A DNA stretch of 64,000 nt, from NCBI GenBank assembly GCA_022559845.1, contig CM040118.1, positions 163,142,331-163,206,330 on the forward strand, in the 5' to 3' direction. The stretch is from Amorphophallus konjac (taxonomy: Eukaryota > Streptophyta > Magnoliopsida > Alismatales > Araceae). The position numbers and the translations under genes were made by a program. The notes under the pieces are model-generated. The model worked only from the letters and a program-made list of their open reading frames with translations, made no database searches and was not told the origin of the DNA. Shown here one piece after another: positions 30,730 through 43,607 of the stretch. The number at the start of each line of letters is the position of its first letter. Positions within the stretch are counted from its first letter, which is position 1.

Positions 30730-33353
30730 TGTTGGGTCCCGCGAGGTGTAAACGGATCTAGAAGGGGGGGGTTGAATAGATCCTATCAAAAGCTTTGGCC
30801 TATTTAAAACTCTTAGCTATCGGAAGCATGAACCACTCCTATAAAGTGAATGAATCACTTAGACACAATGCACAGCGGAATTAAGTAGAGTGGCACAGAG
30901 CATGCAATAGCTTGCAACAACCGTACGTGTGTGTGTGCTATGTTGATCACTCAAAGTTCAGATGTGTGTGAATGCAGTGGTGATCAACTAAGGTGCATGC
31001 GAGTCTAAGCAAGGGAAACACTTAGGAATACTTTCACCTTGGCGCCTGTGTGCAAGGGTGCAGCAGGCCGCCCAAAGGATGCAGTCAAAGTGCTATGCTC
31101 AATTAAACCGTAGATAAAACTGAAGGTACAAATCTGAGTGCCTGAGTGTGTAAACAAGATTACCAAGTATGGAACCACACGAACCTGTGAATGGGGATAG
31201 AAGATATAGAACAATCACACACAATAAATAACCCACAACACAGGGATTTTTAAGGTGGTTCGGTTGCAACCCCGCAACCTACGTCCACCCCTCACCAAAA
31301 CCCGGTGAGGCTTCCTTGCTGACTCACAGATTGACCGGGGACACGCCCCAAACCACAGAACAGAGAAAACCCTCTTTCTGTCTTCCTACACACAAAGCCG
31401 GCAGGGACGGCTACACCGCAGATCGGAGAACTCCCGATTGCCTTCCTACTAACCACCGGTAGGGACGATCTTCAGTTTCAATAGATTGAATGAAATGAAG
31501 AAAGAAACAAGATGAAAATGCTCAAACAAGATATGAAGATATGCTAGAATGAATTAGATCTTGTCTGAGATTGTTGGATCTTGAATCTGTTGAGGATTTG
31601 ATCTTCCTTTGATCCTTTTGAGTTGATGGAGCAGATATAGGATGTAGCTTGATCTTTCCTTTGAATCTCCTTGAGTTGATGAAGAAGAATATTGGATGTA
31701 GCTTGATCTTTTCTTGAATCTCCTTGAGTTGATGAAGAGGTGTATGGATGTAGCTTTGATCACCTTTGAGAGCCTTGAATGCTTCTTGCTTGCTTGGAGG
31801 TTGCTTGGCTTCAGATCTAAGCTTGAATCACCTTCGAAGGATGAAGAACTCCAGCCCGAAGTACTGTTCACGCAGGTGCTACAGTACCCTCGAAATGGCC
31901 TCCCTTGAGCTCTCTTTGATTCACTTCATCAACTACATCAACTAGGGTTTCTAACCCTCATGTATTGGTTTTATAGACTTTGAATGGTCTATAGACAAGC
32001 CCCAGACCAGATCCACAAATCATGGGTGATTAAGTGACTTTTGGATTAAACAAATCCATATTGAATGGCCCTTTTCGAAGTGGAAACAAAAGTCAACAAT
32101 TGATAGCTCGGGGCTGGCGGTTGACCTACAGCTTCTGGCGGTCGACCTCTACTGAAACATGCTGTAGACGGATGGTCCCTGGGATTTCCAGTCGACCGCT
32201 ACGGGCTGGCGGTCGACCTACAGCTGAAACTTGTGCAGACTGGCAATCCCTGGCTGGGGTGGTCGATCGCCCCTGTGCTGGCGGTCGACCGCCAGCTGGG
32301 CAGACCCCGGTCCATCCCGGGTCGGTCCGTTAGCCGCTTCAGCTCTGCCGCTTGTGTCCATTAGTAGCCAGTTCATGTCTGTAACTTCATCCTTGTTGGT
32401 CTAGAAAGTACCAACTGAATCTTTATCTTTGGACTCTCATCTTGTGCAGTGACCTTGGCTATTTGAATGATGCTTGTGGAAGAGATTTGCATCAAGGCTT
32501 GGATGCGATCATATGGCTTTCACTTTGCCATGAAGCAACCGAATGCACTGACTATGCACAGACTTTGTGTTGGAGCAACTATACATTGTATAGACTTCAA
32601 CCAGACAACGTATAGACTTTGAGTTTGTGCTAGTAGCCAACGTACAGACTTTGAGTTTGTGCTAGCAGCCAACGTACAGACTTTGAGTTTGTGCAATCAG
32701 CCAACGTACAGACTTCGTGTTGCAAGATGTATAGACTTGCTGATGTATAGACTTGCTGGCTGTATAGACATGCTGGCTGTATAGACTTGCTGGCTATATG
32801 GACGTATAGACTTGATGTGCCTACAACATGATGATGTATAGACTTTGAGTTGCAGGATGTATAGAGTTAGTAATGAAGATGCATGGAGAATGTATAGACT
32901 TTGCATGGCAAGCTATGCAACCAATGTATAGACTTGTTAATGATGATGCATGGAGAATGTATAGACTTGTTAATGGATGTATAGACTTTGATATGCGAAT
33001 AAGAGATGCACCGATGCAAACTGTGAAATGCACAGACTTTATGTGTAGCAGCATAAGAGATGCACCGACTATATGAATGAACCAATGCAAGATATGAACA
33101 GTGGTATGCACTGATGCATTACTCATGCACACAACCTGTTCGATGAAATGACTAACTGTTTAAATAGATGCACAATGACGTCATATGCAAACATAGTGTG
33201 ACTTAGTATTTACTATCAAAACCATGCACTGCTCATGCACACAACATGTTCGATGAAATGACTGATTGTTTAAACAGATGCACCACAGTGTGACTTATAG
33301 TAGTTGCTATCATCAAAACCATAACAGTAATCATGGTGCACACGTATTCAACA
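30730..33353 (-). repeat. Element D LTR (3' in element sense)
   Basis: 2624 bp, TGTTGGGTCCCGCGAGG to ACACGTATTCAACA. It keeps a segment of about 290 bp at 32557-32846, made largely of the GTATAGACTT-type motif, that is missing from the other LTR, and a further stretch of about 50 bp near 32241-32291. Confidence 0.9.
32560..33080 (-). repeat. AAGTCTATACAT-type motif array in D LTR
   Basis: Reverse-complement copies (ATGTATAGACTTTG, ACGTACAGACTT) of the motif found in element E LTRs, roughly 18-20 copies. In element sense the motif has the same orientation in D and E. The shorter array in the other LTR is at 42045-42300. Confidence 0.85.
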
Positions 33354-33368
33354 TTCTTCCCCTTTTTG
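33354..33368 (-). other. Element D polypurine tract
   Basis: AAAAGGGGAAGAA on the minus strand directly before the 3' LTR. Similar tracts recur at about 33564, 33598, 33640 and 33688. Confidence 0.85.
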
Positions 33369-34287
33369 ATGAAGGCAACACTGTGAGTCATTATGTGGCA
33401 GAAATAGCCAAGACAGTAAAGTTTATGACATATGTAACATGTGCAGCTCAAGATCCATGATAGTGAAGCATGTGAATGCAGATATGTATGCATGGATATA
33501 CAAGTGCATGGAGAAGTAAAGTGTATGAATGCTATGCATAAACCCGCATCATAAATGAAGGTTCTCCCCCTTGGATTCTCCCATATCCATAATGCACTCT
33601 CCCCCTTTGACAACGCACAAAGGCAACATTAGGCAACATCTCCCCCTTTCTCCCAAGTCCACAGCAAGGACTCACAACAAGACATTCTCCCCCTTTGCCA
33701 ACAGCAAAAATGAGGGATACGGTACAGTGGTTGATAAAAGTCCTAGAGATCAGAGTGGAATGGTAGTGGAAGAGCAAGCCATTATATGGAAATTGGAAAC
33801 ATGCCGGAAGCAATATATATGGTTCAAAGTTAATGAAAACCAAGATCATCAATAGAGTTCAAAAAGGCATCAACATCCATGGTTTAATAGAAATGAACCA
33901 GAAGCGCATATCATGACAGTGTTTAACCTTCCCTTGTCTTATACATCCATATTCAAGAACTACAAAGGAAATAGCACAAAAACTAGTATTGAAGCTAAAC
34001 AATCATGATTAGATCATGGAATTTTATGATCACAGCAAATGTGATTTTCAGTATCTTTTGCATTTGAAGGCACAAGACTCATATTTTACGAGCAGTCTGG
34101 TCTAGTACATGCCTCCTAACCGTAAGAATACACGTTGTTTAGACGCCAGTATTCTTAGGTATTTGGTAAGACTGACTGTTATGCTTCAAAATAAACAGAG
34201 ATAGCAAAGTCACGTCATGACATATCCGATCTCATTTCTTTGATGAGAGGATATATTTCTCAGCAATTATGCCAGTGCTCTGCCTAG
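33369..34287 (-). other. Element D non-coding interior, left of the solo LTR
   Basis: No coding domain. Repeated TCTCCCCCTTTG tracts are at 33560-33700. An inverted repeat GTAAGAATAC/GTATTCTTA lies near 34123-34158. Confidence 0.6.
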
Positions 34288-36932
34288 TGTTGTGCCCCTT
34301 GTGCTTTGTTGATGATGTGGTGTTTTAATGATAGCAACATGAATGAGTCACCACATTGAATGATAGCAACATGATTGTTTATAACTGATATACTCTTTGG
34401 ATAATGCATATGACTGTGACTGGTAGATTATCTGGAGAATGCATGTGTTCTGTCTGCACAAGTCTATACACTGCAGGGTAAAGCCCAAAGTCTAGACATT
34501 GCTGCATTGCTTGCATTTCAGAGTCTATACATCGTTCATGCACGCACATGTTCATGGACAAAGTCTATACATTGCATCTTGTGCTGCATGTACTACACTA
34601 AGTCTATACATTGTCTATAGTATTTAGAAGTCTATACATTGACCGTCTCAATGAGCGTCTCATGCAAGTCCATACACTACTGTTCATGCATCGTTCATAA
34701 AATCCATACATTCACTGAAGATTGCTTAGCTGAAGTGTGTACATTGCATTGCATTGGAAGTATGTACAACGAACTGCGTTAGGCAAAGTCTGTACATCAC
34801 TGTAGCTGCATCGTCTCATGTAGCATCTCATTCAAGTATGTACAGCCAGTGCATTACATTAAGTCTATACATTTGCACTGTTCATGCACAGTGTCTGTGT
34901 CTCATGCATCGTCTATGCAATGTCCATACATTGCGTTTAAACTCTGTACATCGATCCGTCTCTGTTAGCGTCTAAGGCTTTGAGCAAAGTCTATACAGAC
35001 CCCACCGTCTCATTCAACGTCTTAGGCTTGCAAAGTCCATACATTGGTCGGTGAAAAGTCTGTACATTGGCTTCACATTTGCTTCGAAGTATGTACATTG
35101 AACTAATAGGTAAAGTCTGTACATCGTTGCTTGCCAAAGTCTGTACATTGGCATCTGTTCCTACGTTGCAACTCCAAGTCTGCACATTGGAGTCTTTACC
35201 TACGATCAGCTTTGAAAGTCTGTACATTGGGAGCTTTACCGACGTTGCCTTGCCAAAGTCTACACATTGTGAATCTTCAAGTCTGTACAGACTTTGCCTT
35301 GTTTCAAGTCTGTACATCGTCCAGCTCTTTGGCAAAGTCTACACATCTTAAAGTCTGCACATTCGTTCTAAGGCATAGTCTATACATTGTGCATATTAGT
35401 CTTGAAGTCCATACATCGTTCATGAAGACTGAACAACGAGCAAGTGTGTACATCGGACTAGTCTGCTAGCTAAGTCTGTACACTGCTGCACGTTGTGTTC
35501 TTCAATGTCTGAACATTGCTTCAGCGTTTGGCTTCAGCCAAGTCAATACATCGACTGGCAGTCTTCAGCTACGTGTATACATTGCTTCACAACGTGAAGT
35601 CTATACAATGCCATAGCTCTGCTTATGTGAAGTATATACATTGCATGTTCTTTTAATAAAGTCCATACACTGAGCAAGTATATACATTGTCTGCCTGTCG
35701 ATTGAAGAGTCTATACATTGCTGTTTGTCTTGTAAAGTCCATACAGTAATGTCTGTACGTTGGCTTTAAACTGAAGTCTATACAATGCATTGCATCCTTC
35801 AGAGACTGTACAGGGTTTACACTTAAACTGATGACTTATCCGATACTCTGTCTGACAGGTGCTCTGCTCGTGGAGGCTAATGAAGGGCACATGATCCGAG
35901 GCTGAAGGACTGACAGAAAGCTGACACGTGGCCAAAAGTTCTGGGCAGGAAATGTGGAAGCCACACGCGCCCAGTGCTGCCCTCCTGCTGGCTGCTGTTA
36001 TAAAAAGAGGTCTTCGTCCACAAATGAATGTTGATCGAGTTGGCAAGAGGTGAAGTCCATACAGAGAGCCACGATCCAGACAGAGAGTGAAAGAAGAAGA
36101 GAAAGAAGAGAAAGAGAGACAGTGAGATCGAGAGAAGAAGAGTGAAGTCTGAAGATTTGTTTACTAGACCGTGGATCAAATCCAGGCCAGTCTGCTCTAG
36201 TGAGAGCTATATTGTGTTTTCCATTTACAACTTTCCGATTGCTGTCTTGTTCTGTTTTCATTTTCCATTTTATCCCTTCTTCAAGCTGTTAGTCAGCGGA
36301 TGCAGTGGAGGTCTCCACTGGACAGGTAAAGCTGTAATCCTCAGCTGGCGAGACTTGGTCTCGGATGGGTTAAGCTGTAATCCCCAGCGGGTTCAAGCTG
36401 TGAGTCAGCGATGGCTAAGCTGTATTGCCCAGTGGAAGCAAGCTGTGATGCTCAGTGGATGGCAAGCAGTGAGGCCCAGCTGATGTATGGCAAGCTGTGA
36501 TGCCCAGCTGTTCAAGCTGTGAGTCAGCAGGAAGCCACACTCGGGTTGAGTGTGGGGTGGATGTAGGTCTGCTGGACCGAACCACCTAAAAACCCCTTGT
36601 ACAGTGGTTTGATGTTTCTATCTGTTTGCTTCCGCTAGATGATTACATAGGGGCGTTCCATGTGTTTGGGTTCTGGTTGAGCAGAAGAGTTAATTAGTTT
36701 TCTTAGAGTGTTTTAATTTGTCAAGAGAGCGAAATTCTAGTTGAGCTATATTTTGTTAGCACTCTAGTGATCTCACTGTGTGTTTGTTTAGTTCGGCACT
36801 GCCCATTAGCTTTCAAGTTTGTTTAGTTTACGAACTAGCATTTTTAGTGAGCATAAGCTTTTAATTTGGGCGAAGGTTTTTAAAGGTCATATTCATTCAC
36901 CCCCCCTCTGAATACTTGCACCGAACCCAACA
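34288..36932 (+). mobile_element. Solo LTR of the E family inside element D
   Basis: 2645 bp from TGTTGTGCCCCTTGTGC to CCGAACCCAACA, flanked by perfect CCTAG duplications (34283-34287, 36933-36937). It is homologous to the LTRs of E along its length, in the opposite orientation to D, but clearly diverged and so a different subfamily or an older copy. It carries about 44 copies of the AAGTCTATACATTG-type motif (34462-35812), a TATA box at 35999 and about nine AAGCTGT...CAG repeats. A solo LTR arises when the two LTRs of a full element recombine. Confidence 0.92.
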
Positions 36933-36937
36933 CCTAG

Positions 36938-38315
36938 AGTCCAATATTATTAAGAGAGAGATAACAGGGGCACATCATGACATATCATCCGTCATTTGAT
37001 TTGATGACGTGACATATTTCTCCGTGCAATAATATTATTGCTCTGTCAAATTGATCTTTCAAGAATTCCAGCTCATCAAGATGTTTAAAAACAATACTAA
37101 GATCTAGAGTATCACCAAAGTTGTCAAGACGTTTGGATTTTCAGATTTCAGGATAGTTATTCAAGGCACAACATGCAATCTCTAGTTAAGGTCTATTAAA
37201 ACCACAAAATATAGATGATTTCAAAAGATATATCAGAACTTCAAGGAAATCATTAAATCTGAACCATTCTCATTGAATGGACAATCATCAGTTCATATAA
37301 TAGAAAGCTCTTACATCGTAGTGATGTCTGTCTCTTGAACTTATTATCACACTGGAGATCATTGAGGTTCAGATGCAAAAAGGACGAATGAACCAAGAAA
37401 AAATAACACGACTCCCCCTAAGAATATGCAATGAATGCACTCAAGGAGTTATGTAGGCAGTCAAATAGAATGACGAATGTCAAGGAGAGATTTATTTGAA
37501 CCATGCAGGGGTTGACCTGATCAAACATGAATCTAGCAGACATGAAATGCATGAACCAACACATGATTTTACACTTATGAAATTCAACATAATGAATATG
37601 AAACATATGCATGAATGCCTCAAGAAGACAACTCCCCCTAGCTATATGGCCTATATGCGACAATGTCACATGATACTTGGCGGAGGTTGATCCTCACGCA
37701 TATTGAGTGCTTCCAGACAAGCATAGCCTGCCTTTCCATACATCAACATTTGATATACCATGGCCGTGCAAGAGTGAAATGATGTAAAATGATTCAAGCT
37801 AGATTGATGTTGACTCCCCCTGAATACATGCATGGGTTGGCAATGAATTATGCAGCCTAAGACTTATGTGAATACACAATGCAATGAAGATGCTGCAAAA
37901 TAATTGTGCATTTTTATGTCTACTAGGCATAATGTGCATTAAGGTATGTGTGATCACAATATGATACAAACATAAATCATTCACAATTGAATTTGAACTG
38001 AATGCAACATGATGATGTCAATTGTTAGACTCCCCCTTTTGAATAATGCTAACATGAATAACGAGTTGAAAATGTAGCCATGACATGCATCATCAAAACC
38101 AAAGTCCAAGAATTTCAAGTGGCTGATATCAGGTAGCAAACAACTCATCATCACATCAACATGACATTGGGCAGACGTATGATGCACTATCTACATGTCA
38201 AGACTAAACATGTAAGATGACTGAACTTAAAGGTTTATGTACATACCTGTGCCTTGAGCTTTTATTTACCTTATGATCCTTTGTTCAGCTCCAAGACATC
38301 CTGCACCCAAAATTC
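36938..38315 (-). other. Element D non-coding interior, right of the solo LTR
   Basis: No domain. A stretch at about 36968-37045 (CATCATGACATATC...GCTCTGTC) resembles 34210-34287 on the other side of the solo LTR, an old short repeat. Confidence 0.55.
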
Positions 38316-40196
38316 TCATTTGGAATTTTTAGGTACCCAAGATTGCTTGGGTCCTTGTAGGTTAGCAGCTTTATCATATTCACCAATGTAGCTCATCTGT
38401 TTCAGGGAAATTAGATCATCCTTTCTCATTATATGACAATCATACATCATGACCATTTTTCCCACAGTAAAAACAGCGCACAAAAGATTGAGCATTCTTT
38501 TTATGTTCATGTGCGTATGCATATTCATTTTATTTTTGTGGATAAGCATGGGATTTACCTTTCATGGCATGAAGGTGATGCTTTCCCTTCAAGTGCCAGC
38601 ACTCTTGGACAGTATGGCCAGACTTACCACAATGAGAGCAGTAAGGAGGAAGATTTTTGTTTAAAGCCATGGAGAGTGTTGACCTGCTTGTATGGGAGTG
38701 TCGACTCTTCTAACTCCCCGTGCAATTCTGTGCAGATATCTGCTGAGTAGGTCCTCTGCCAGTATTGACCGGTTTCTTTCCTTGCTCTTTCACTTGATCT
38801 CCTGCTCTAAGCTCATCATTTCTCAAGATAAAACAATCATGCACAGTGTGACCATGTTTACCACAATAATAACAATGTACATTCATTTTGTGGAAAGCAT
38901 GATATTTAGCATTGGACATGTTATGGTGCATGTTTTGATGAGCATGCTGAGTTTTACTTTTCTTTCGAGCAGTCTGCCCTTTTTGGTGACCACAGGAAGT
39001 GGTGGCTTCCGGTGAGCCAGAATCTTAGATTTGGGCAAACATTGACAGGAAATCATTCAAACCTTGAATTTCATTTTCAAGTGAGGAAATGTGATGTTTA
39101 GATTCAACAAGGCCCTCTTCGCATGCTGCCAATTACTCATTGAGCATGGCGTTTACTGCTTTAAGATTTTGATTTTGTTGTTCTAAAGCATGCAAAGTTT
39201 CAGAGTGATCTTCAATGACAGATTTGCCTTTTTCATGTGCAGCCAGTTTTTCATGCAATTCTTCTTCAGTTTTTTCATGTTCAATTTTCTTTTCCAACAA
39301 CTCTCTATTCTCTTCTTTCAGAGAATCAATCAAATTTTGTTACCATTCAAGATCATCATGGAGACCAACATTTATGTTTCTCAAGAATGAACATTTTTCA
39401 CATACAAAATTAGCAGAGCATGAAACAGAATTTTTGTTTCCTTCAATCAACTTCTCGTGATAGATTAGCCCATCGGCCATAGTTTGATCATTAGAGATTG
39501 ACTTAGGTTGGTTTTGAAGTTTTATTACAATTTCTTCCAACCTAGTGATTTCATCATGAAGATTTTCATTTTCTTCCCTTAGACATGCAATGCTTTGTTT
39601 ATGCGTATCTAGATCAACTGAGAGAGTGTTGTTAAGCTCTTTAAAAACAGAACACTTTTTACAAATCGAGCTTTCATTTTGGTTAATTTTCTTGAGATCC
39701 TTTTTCAAATTTTTATTTTTTGTGTTTACCTTTTTGTATTGTGTGATCAATTCATCATAGGCTTCCATAAGCTCTTCAAAAGTGAATTCCTCGGAGTCAG
39801 AGTTTACCTGTGATGAGGATGTATTGCTGGACTGTTCTGCACGGTCGGCCATGAAGCATTCTTGTTCTTGTTCCTTCCCTTCATGGATTTTCACCAACTT
39901 GTCCAATACTTACTTGGCTATGCTGTAAGAGGACACAAGATGAGTTAGTCTTCGATCAACTGCAGTTGTAATTAAGTTATATGCAAGGCGGATTATCATT
40001 GTGTTTGGTCTCATGTTCGGCTAACCAATCAATTAAATTTGATGGCAGCTCATGAGGACCATTGTATATAAGAGTCTACAATTGTGGATCTATGGAGCTA
40101 ACATAGATGAACATTCTTCCAACCCATGTAGAAAAATCTGAACCATCATAAATGGGCGGAGAAGCCATCGAAGCATATGTAGCATATGAAGCCATC
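38316..40196 (-). pseudogene. gag: Element D gag (copia type), broken
   Basis: ATG at 40196. The N-terminus (PPIYDGSDFSTWVGRM, SSIDPQL) aligns with element E gag. A coiled-coil stretch spans 39906-39130. Zinc knuckles follow: CYYCGKHGHTVHDC near 38860-38905, CSHCGKSGHTVQEC near 38600-38645, and a frameshifted CFYCGKNGHD...YDC near 38430-38475. The C-terminus GPKQSWVPK is the SIRE-like gag/protease border. Several stops and frameshifts are present. No protease or polymerase follows. Confidence 0.8.
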
Positions 40197-40257
40197 TAAA
40201 TAACAAACATCGGGATCTTTCCCTACAGATCGTTGGATCTGGGAATGACAGAGCCTC

Positions 40258-40269
40258 GCTCTGATACCA
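40258..40269 (-). other. Element D primer binding site (tRNA-iMet)
   Basis: TGGTATCAGAGC on the minus strand, two bases from the 5' LTR end. Confidence 0.9.
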
Positions 40270-40271
40270 CT

Positions 40272-42546
40272 TGTTGGGTCCCACGAGGTGTAAACGGATC
40301 TAGAAGGGCGGGTTGAATAGATCCTATCAAAAGCTTTGGCCTATTTAAAACTCTTAGCTATCGGAAGCATGAACCACTCCTATAAAGTGAATGAATCACT
40401 TAGACACAATGCACAGCGGAATTAAGTAGAGTGGCACAGAGCATGCAATAGCTTGCAACAACCGTACATGTGTGTGTGCTATGTTGATCACTCAAAGTTC
40501 AGATGTGTGTGAATGCAGTGGTGATCAACTAAGGTGCATGCGAGTCTAAGCAAGGGAAACACTTAGGAATACTTTCACCTTGGCGCCTGTGTGCAAGGGT
40601 GCAGCAGGCCGCCCAAAGGATGCAGTCAAAGTGCTATGCTCAATTAAACCGTAGATAAAACCGAAGGTGCAAATCTGAGTGCCTGAATGTGTAAACAAGA
40701 TTACCAAGTATGGAACCACACGAACCTGTGAATGGGGGTAGAAGATATAGAGCAATCACACACAATAAATAACCCACAACACAGGGATTTTTAAGGTGGT
40801 TCGGTTGCAACCCCGCAACCTACGTCCACCCCTCACCAAAACCCGGTGAGACTTCCTTGCTGACTCACAGCTTGACCGGGGACACGCCCCAAACCACAGA
40901 ACAGAGAAAACCCTCTTTCTGTCTTCCTACACATAAAGTCGGCAGGGACGGCTACACCGCAGATCGGAGAACTCCCGATTGCCTTCCTACTAACCACCGG
41001 TAGGGATGATCTTCAGTTTCAATAGATTGAATGAAATGAAGAAAGAAACAAGATGAAAATGCTCAAACAAGATATGAAGATATGCTAGAATGAATTATAT
41101 CTTGTCTGAGATTGTTGGATCTTGAATCTGTTGAGGATTTGATCTTCCTTTGATCCTTTTGAGTTGATGGAGCAAATATAGGATGTAGCTTGATCTTTCC
41201 TTTGAATCTCCTTGAGTTGATGAAGAAGAATATTGGATGTAGCTTGATCTTTTCTTGAATCTCCTTGAGTTGATGAAGAGGTGTATGGATGTAGCTTTGA
41301 TCACCTTTGAGAGCCTTGAATGCTTCTTGCTTGCTTGGAGGTTGCTTGGCTTCAGATCTGAGCTTGAATCACCTTGGAAGGATGAAGAACTTCAGCCCGA
41401 AGTACTGTTCACGCAGGTGCTATAGTACCCTCAAAATGGCCTCCCTTGAGCTCCCTTTGATTCACTTCATCAACTACATCAACTAGGGTTTCTAACCCTC
41501 TTGTATTGATTTTATAGACTTTGAATGGTCTATAGACAAGCCCCAGACCAGATCCACAAATCATGGGTGATTAGGTGACTTTTGGATTAAACAAATCCAT
41601 GTTGAATGGCCCTTTTCGAAGTGGAAACAAAAGTCAACAATTGATGGCTCGGGGCTGGCGGTCGACCTACAGCTTCTGGCGGTCGACCTCTACTGAAACA
41701 TGCTGTAGACGGATGGTCCCTGGGATTTCCGGTCGACCGCTACGGGCTGGCGGTCGACCTGCAGCTGAAACTTGTGCAGACTAGCTGGGCAGACCCCGGT
41801 CCATCCCAGGTCAGTCCGTTAGCCGCTTCAGCTCCGCCGCTTGTGTCCATTAGTAGCATGTTCATGTCTGTAACTTCATCCTTGTTGGTCTAGAAAGTAC
41901 CAACTGAATCTTTGTCTTTGGACTCTCATCTTGTGCAGTGACCTTGGCTATTTGAATGATGCTTGTGGAAGAGATTTGCATCAAGGCTTGGACGCGATCA
42001 TATGGCTTTCACTTTGCCATGAAGCAACCGAATGCACTGACTATGAGTTGCAAGATGTATAGACTTAGTAATGAAGATGCATGGAGAATGTATAGATTTT
42101 GCATGGTAAGCTATGCAACCAATGTATAGACTTGTTAATGACGATGCATGGAGAATGTATAGACTTGTTAATGGATGTATAGACTTTGATATGCGAATAA
42201 GAGATGCACCGATGCAAACAATGAAATGCACAGACTTTATGTGTAGCAGCATAAGAGATGCACCGACTATATGAATGAACCAATGCAAGATATGAACAGT
42301 GGTATGCACTGATGCATTGCTCATGCACACAACCTATTCGATGAAATGACTAACTGTTTAAACAGATGCACAATGACGCCATATGCAAACATAGTGTGAC
42401 TTAGTATTTGCTATCAAAACCATGCACTGCTCATGCACACAACATGTTCGATGAAATGACTGATTGTTTAAACAGATGCACCACAGTGTGACTTATAGTA
42501 GTTGCTATCATCAAAACCATAACAGTAATCATGGTGCACACGTATT

Positions 42547-42551
<5 letters not shown>
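40272..42551 (-). repeat. Element D LTR (5' in element sense)
   Basis: 2280 bp, TGTTGGGTCCCACGAGG to ACACGTATTCAACA. Shorter than its partner through loss of motif repeats around 42047. Confidence 0.9.

Positions 42552-42608
<57 letters not shown>
42552..42608. repeat. TA microsatellite, right part
   Basis: Nearly pure (TA)n of about 55 bp, much longer than the stretch left of D, so it has probably changed length since the insertion. Confidence 0.9.
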
Positions 42609-42610
<2 letters not shown>

Positions 42611-43131
42611 AGACTACCGTCCATAGCATATTGCTGTTAGGGGACATAACCTAAGACTGGAAGGTGTGGATAGCCGTATATTGTTCGGCCATTAATAAGG
42701 GTTTTTAGAAGTCCTCACGCCATGGTGGCGAAGGACCATTTTGCCGTGGCAAGATATGGCTGGAGTTGTGGCTAGTGGATCAGGGATTGCATGAGATAAT
42801 TGGGATTATAATGAACTTTAAGGCTCTGGATTTGCAGGGTATGTAGGATGTAGGGGTAGAGAATGATAAATGTTTGAGAATGTTTACCGGGATATCAGTT
42901 TACCAGAATGACAACTGGGAGATTGACTATCACAGGGACTGGTTGAATTGTGATGTTGAGGCAAGGGCTAAAGGTTGGTCAAACTGAGCAGGAATAATGC
43001 AAGGTTAACTAGGGATTGGAGGGTTTGTGTCGTAGCAGTGCAAATGGATTGAAGACTGGCTCTGGATGAGGCTAACGGCCCACCAAGGAATAGGTGGAAG
43101 GCCGTTCTGATTGGTGGGGAGAAGAAGATTT
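42609..43131. other. Non-coding part of element C
   Basis: No coding domain. Belongs to the spacer between C integrase and the antisense gene. Confidence 0.5.
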
Positions 43132-43360
43132 TCTCGTTATCGGCTCTACCGCCCTTTCGGATTTTCGCCAGAGCAGACCCCCTTTAGCTTTTTTCGACGC
43201 GCCCTAACGGGTTTTCACGTCGAGGGGTTTCCCAATTTTTCCCGAGGTGCCCTTTCGGGTTTCCACCTCAGCCGGGTTGCTGACCTTTTTGCCCCCAGCC
43301 ACCCCATTGTGGTGAGAATGACTGGTCTACTGGGGCATCTCTATTTTTAACCCCATTATT
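43132..43360. repeat. Duplicated module with GCCCTTTCGGGTTTTC repeats (copy 2)
   Basis: Same order of units as 30461-30690 (TCTACCGCCCTTTCGG..., GCGCCCTAACGGGTTTTCAC, GTGCCCTTTCGGGTTTCCAC) and the same end, TTTTTAACCCCATTATT. Diverged by roughly a fifth to a quarter by eye. Confidence 0.85.
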
Positions 43361-43600
43361 TTTTTTTGTTCTGTGTTTTTTTTGACTTACCTGAGAGCCT
43401 GGTGGCTAGACTGGTGTCGGTGCAGAAGTGCCCGTGCCCCCGTGGTGACGGGAATGAGGGCAGGAGATCAGTCCCCGTGGATGCCTGGCGGAAGCTCTGG
43501 GGAGCCAAGCTAGCTGGTTAACTGGGAATTGCAGACTGGGAGGACTGGCCGGTTGGATCCTTCACGGGGGAGGACCTGCCTTATTGGTAGAAGCTAGGAC
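43361..43600. other. Spacer before C integrase end
   Basis: T-rich then GC-rich sequence with no feature. Confidence 0.4.
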
Positions 43601-43607
43601 ATGCGCC

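Larger units (their letters stand above)
30730..42551 (-). mobile_element. Element D: non-autonomous copia-type TR-GAG element, itself interrupted by a solo LTR
   Basis: LTRs at 30730-33353 and 40272-42551 are bounded by TGTTG and CAACA. TATAT flanks both ends, although in a TA tract this is weak evidence. The interior on the minus strand has a tRNA-iMet priming site, a broken gag and several CTCCCCCTTT tracts, but no pol. Excluding the nested solo LTR it is about 9.17 kb. U5-like parts resemble element E (GGGGTGGACGTAGGT...CCGAACCACC), so D and E are related families. Confidence 0.88.
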
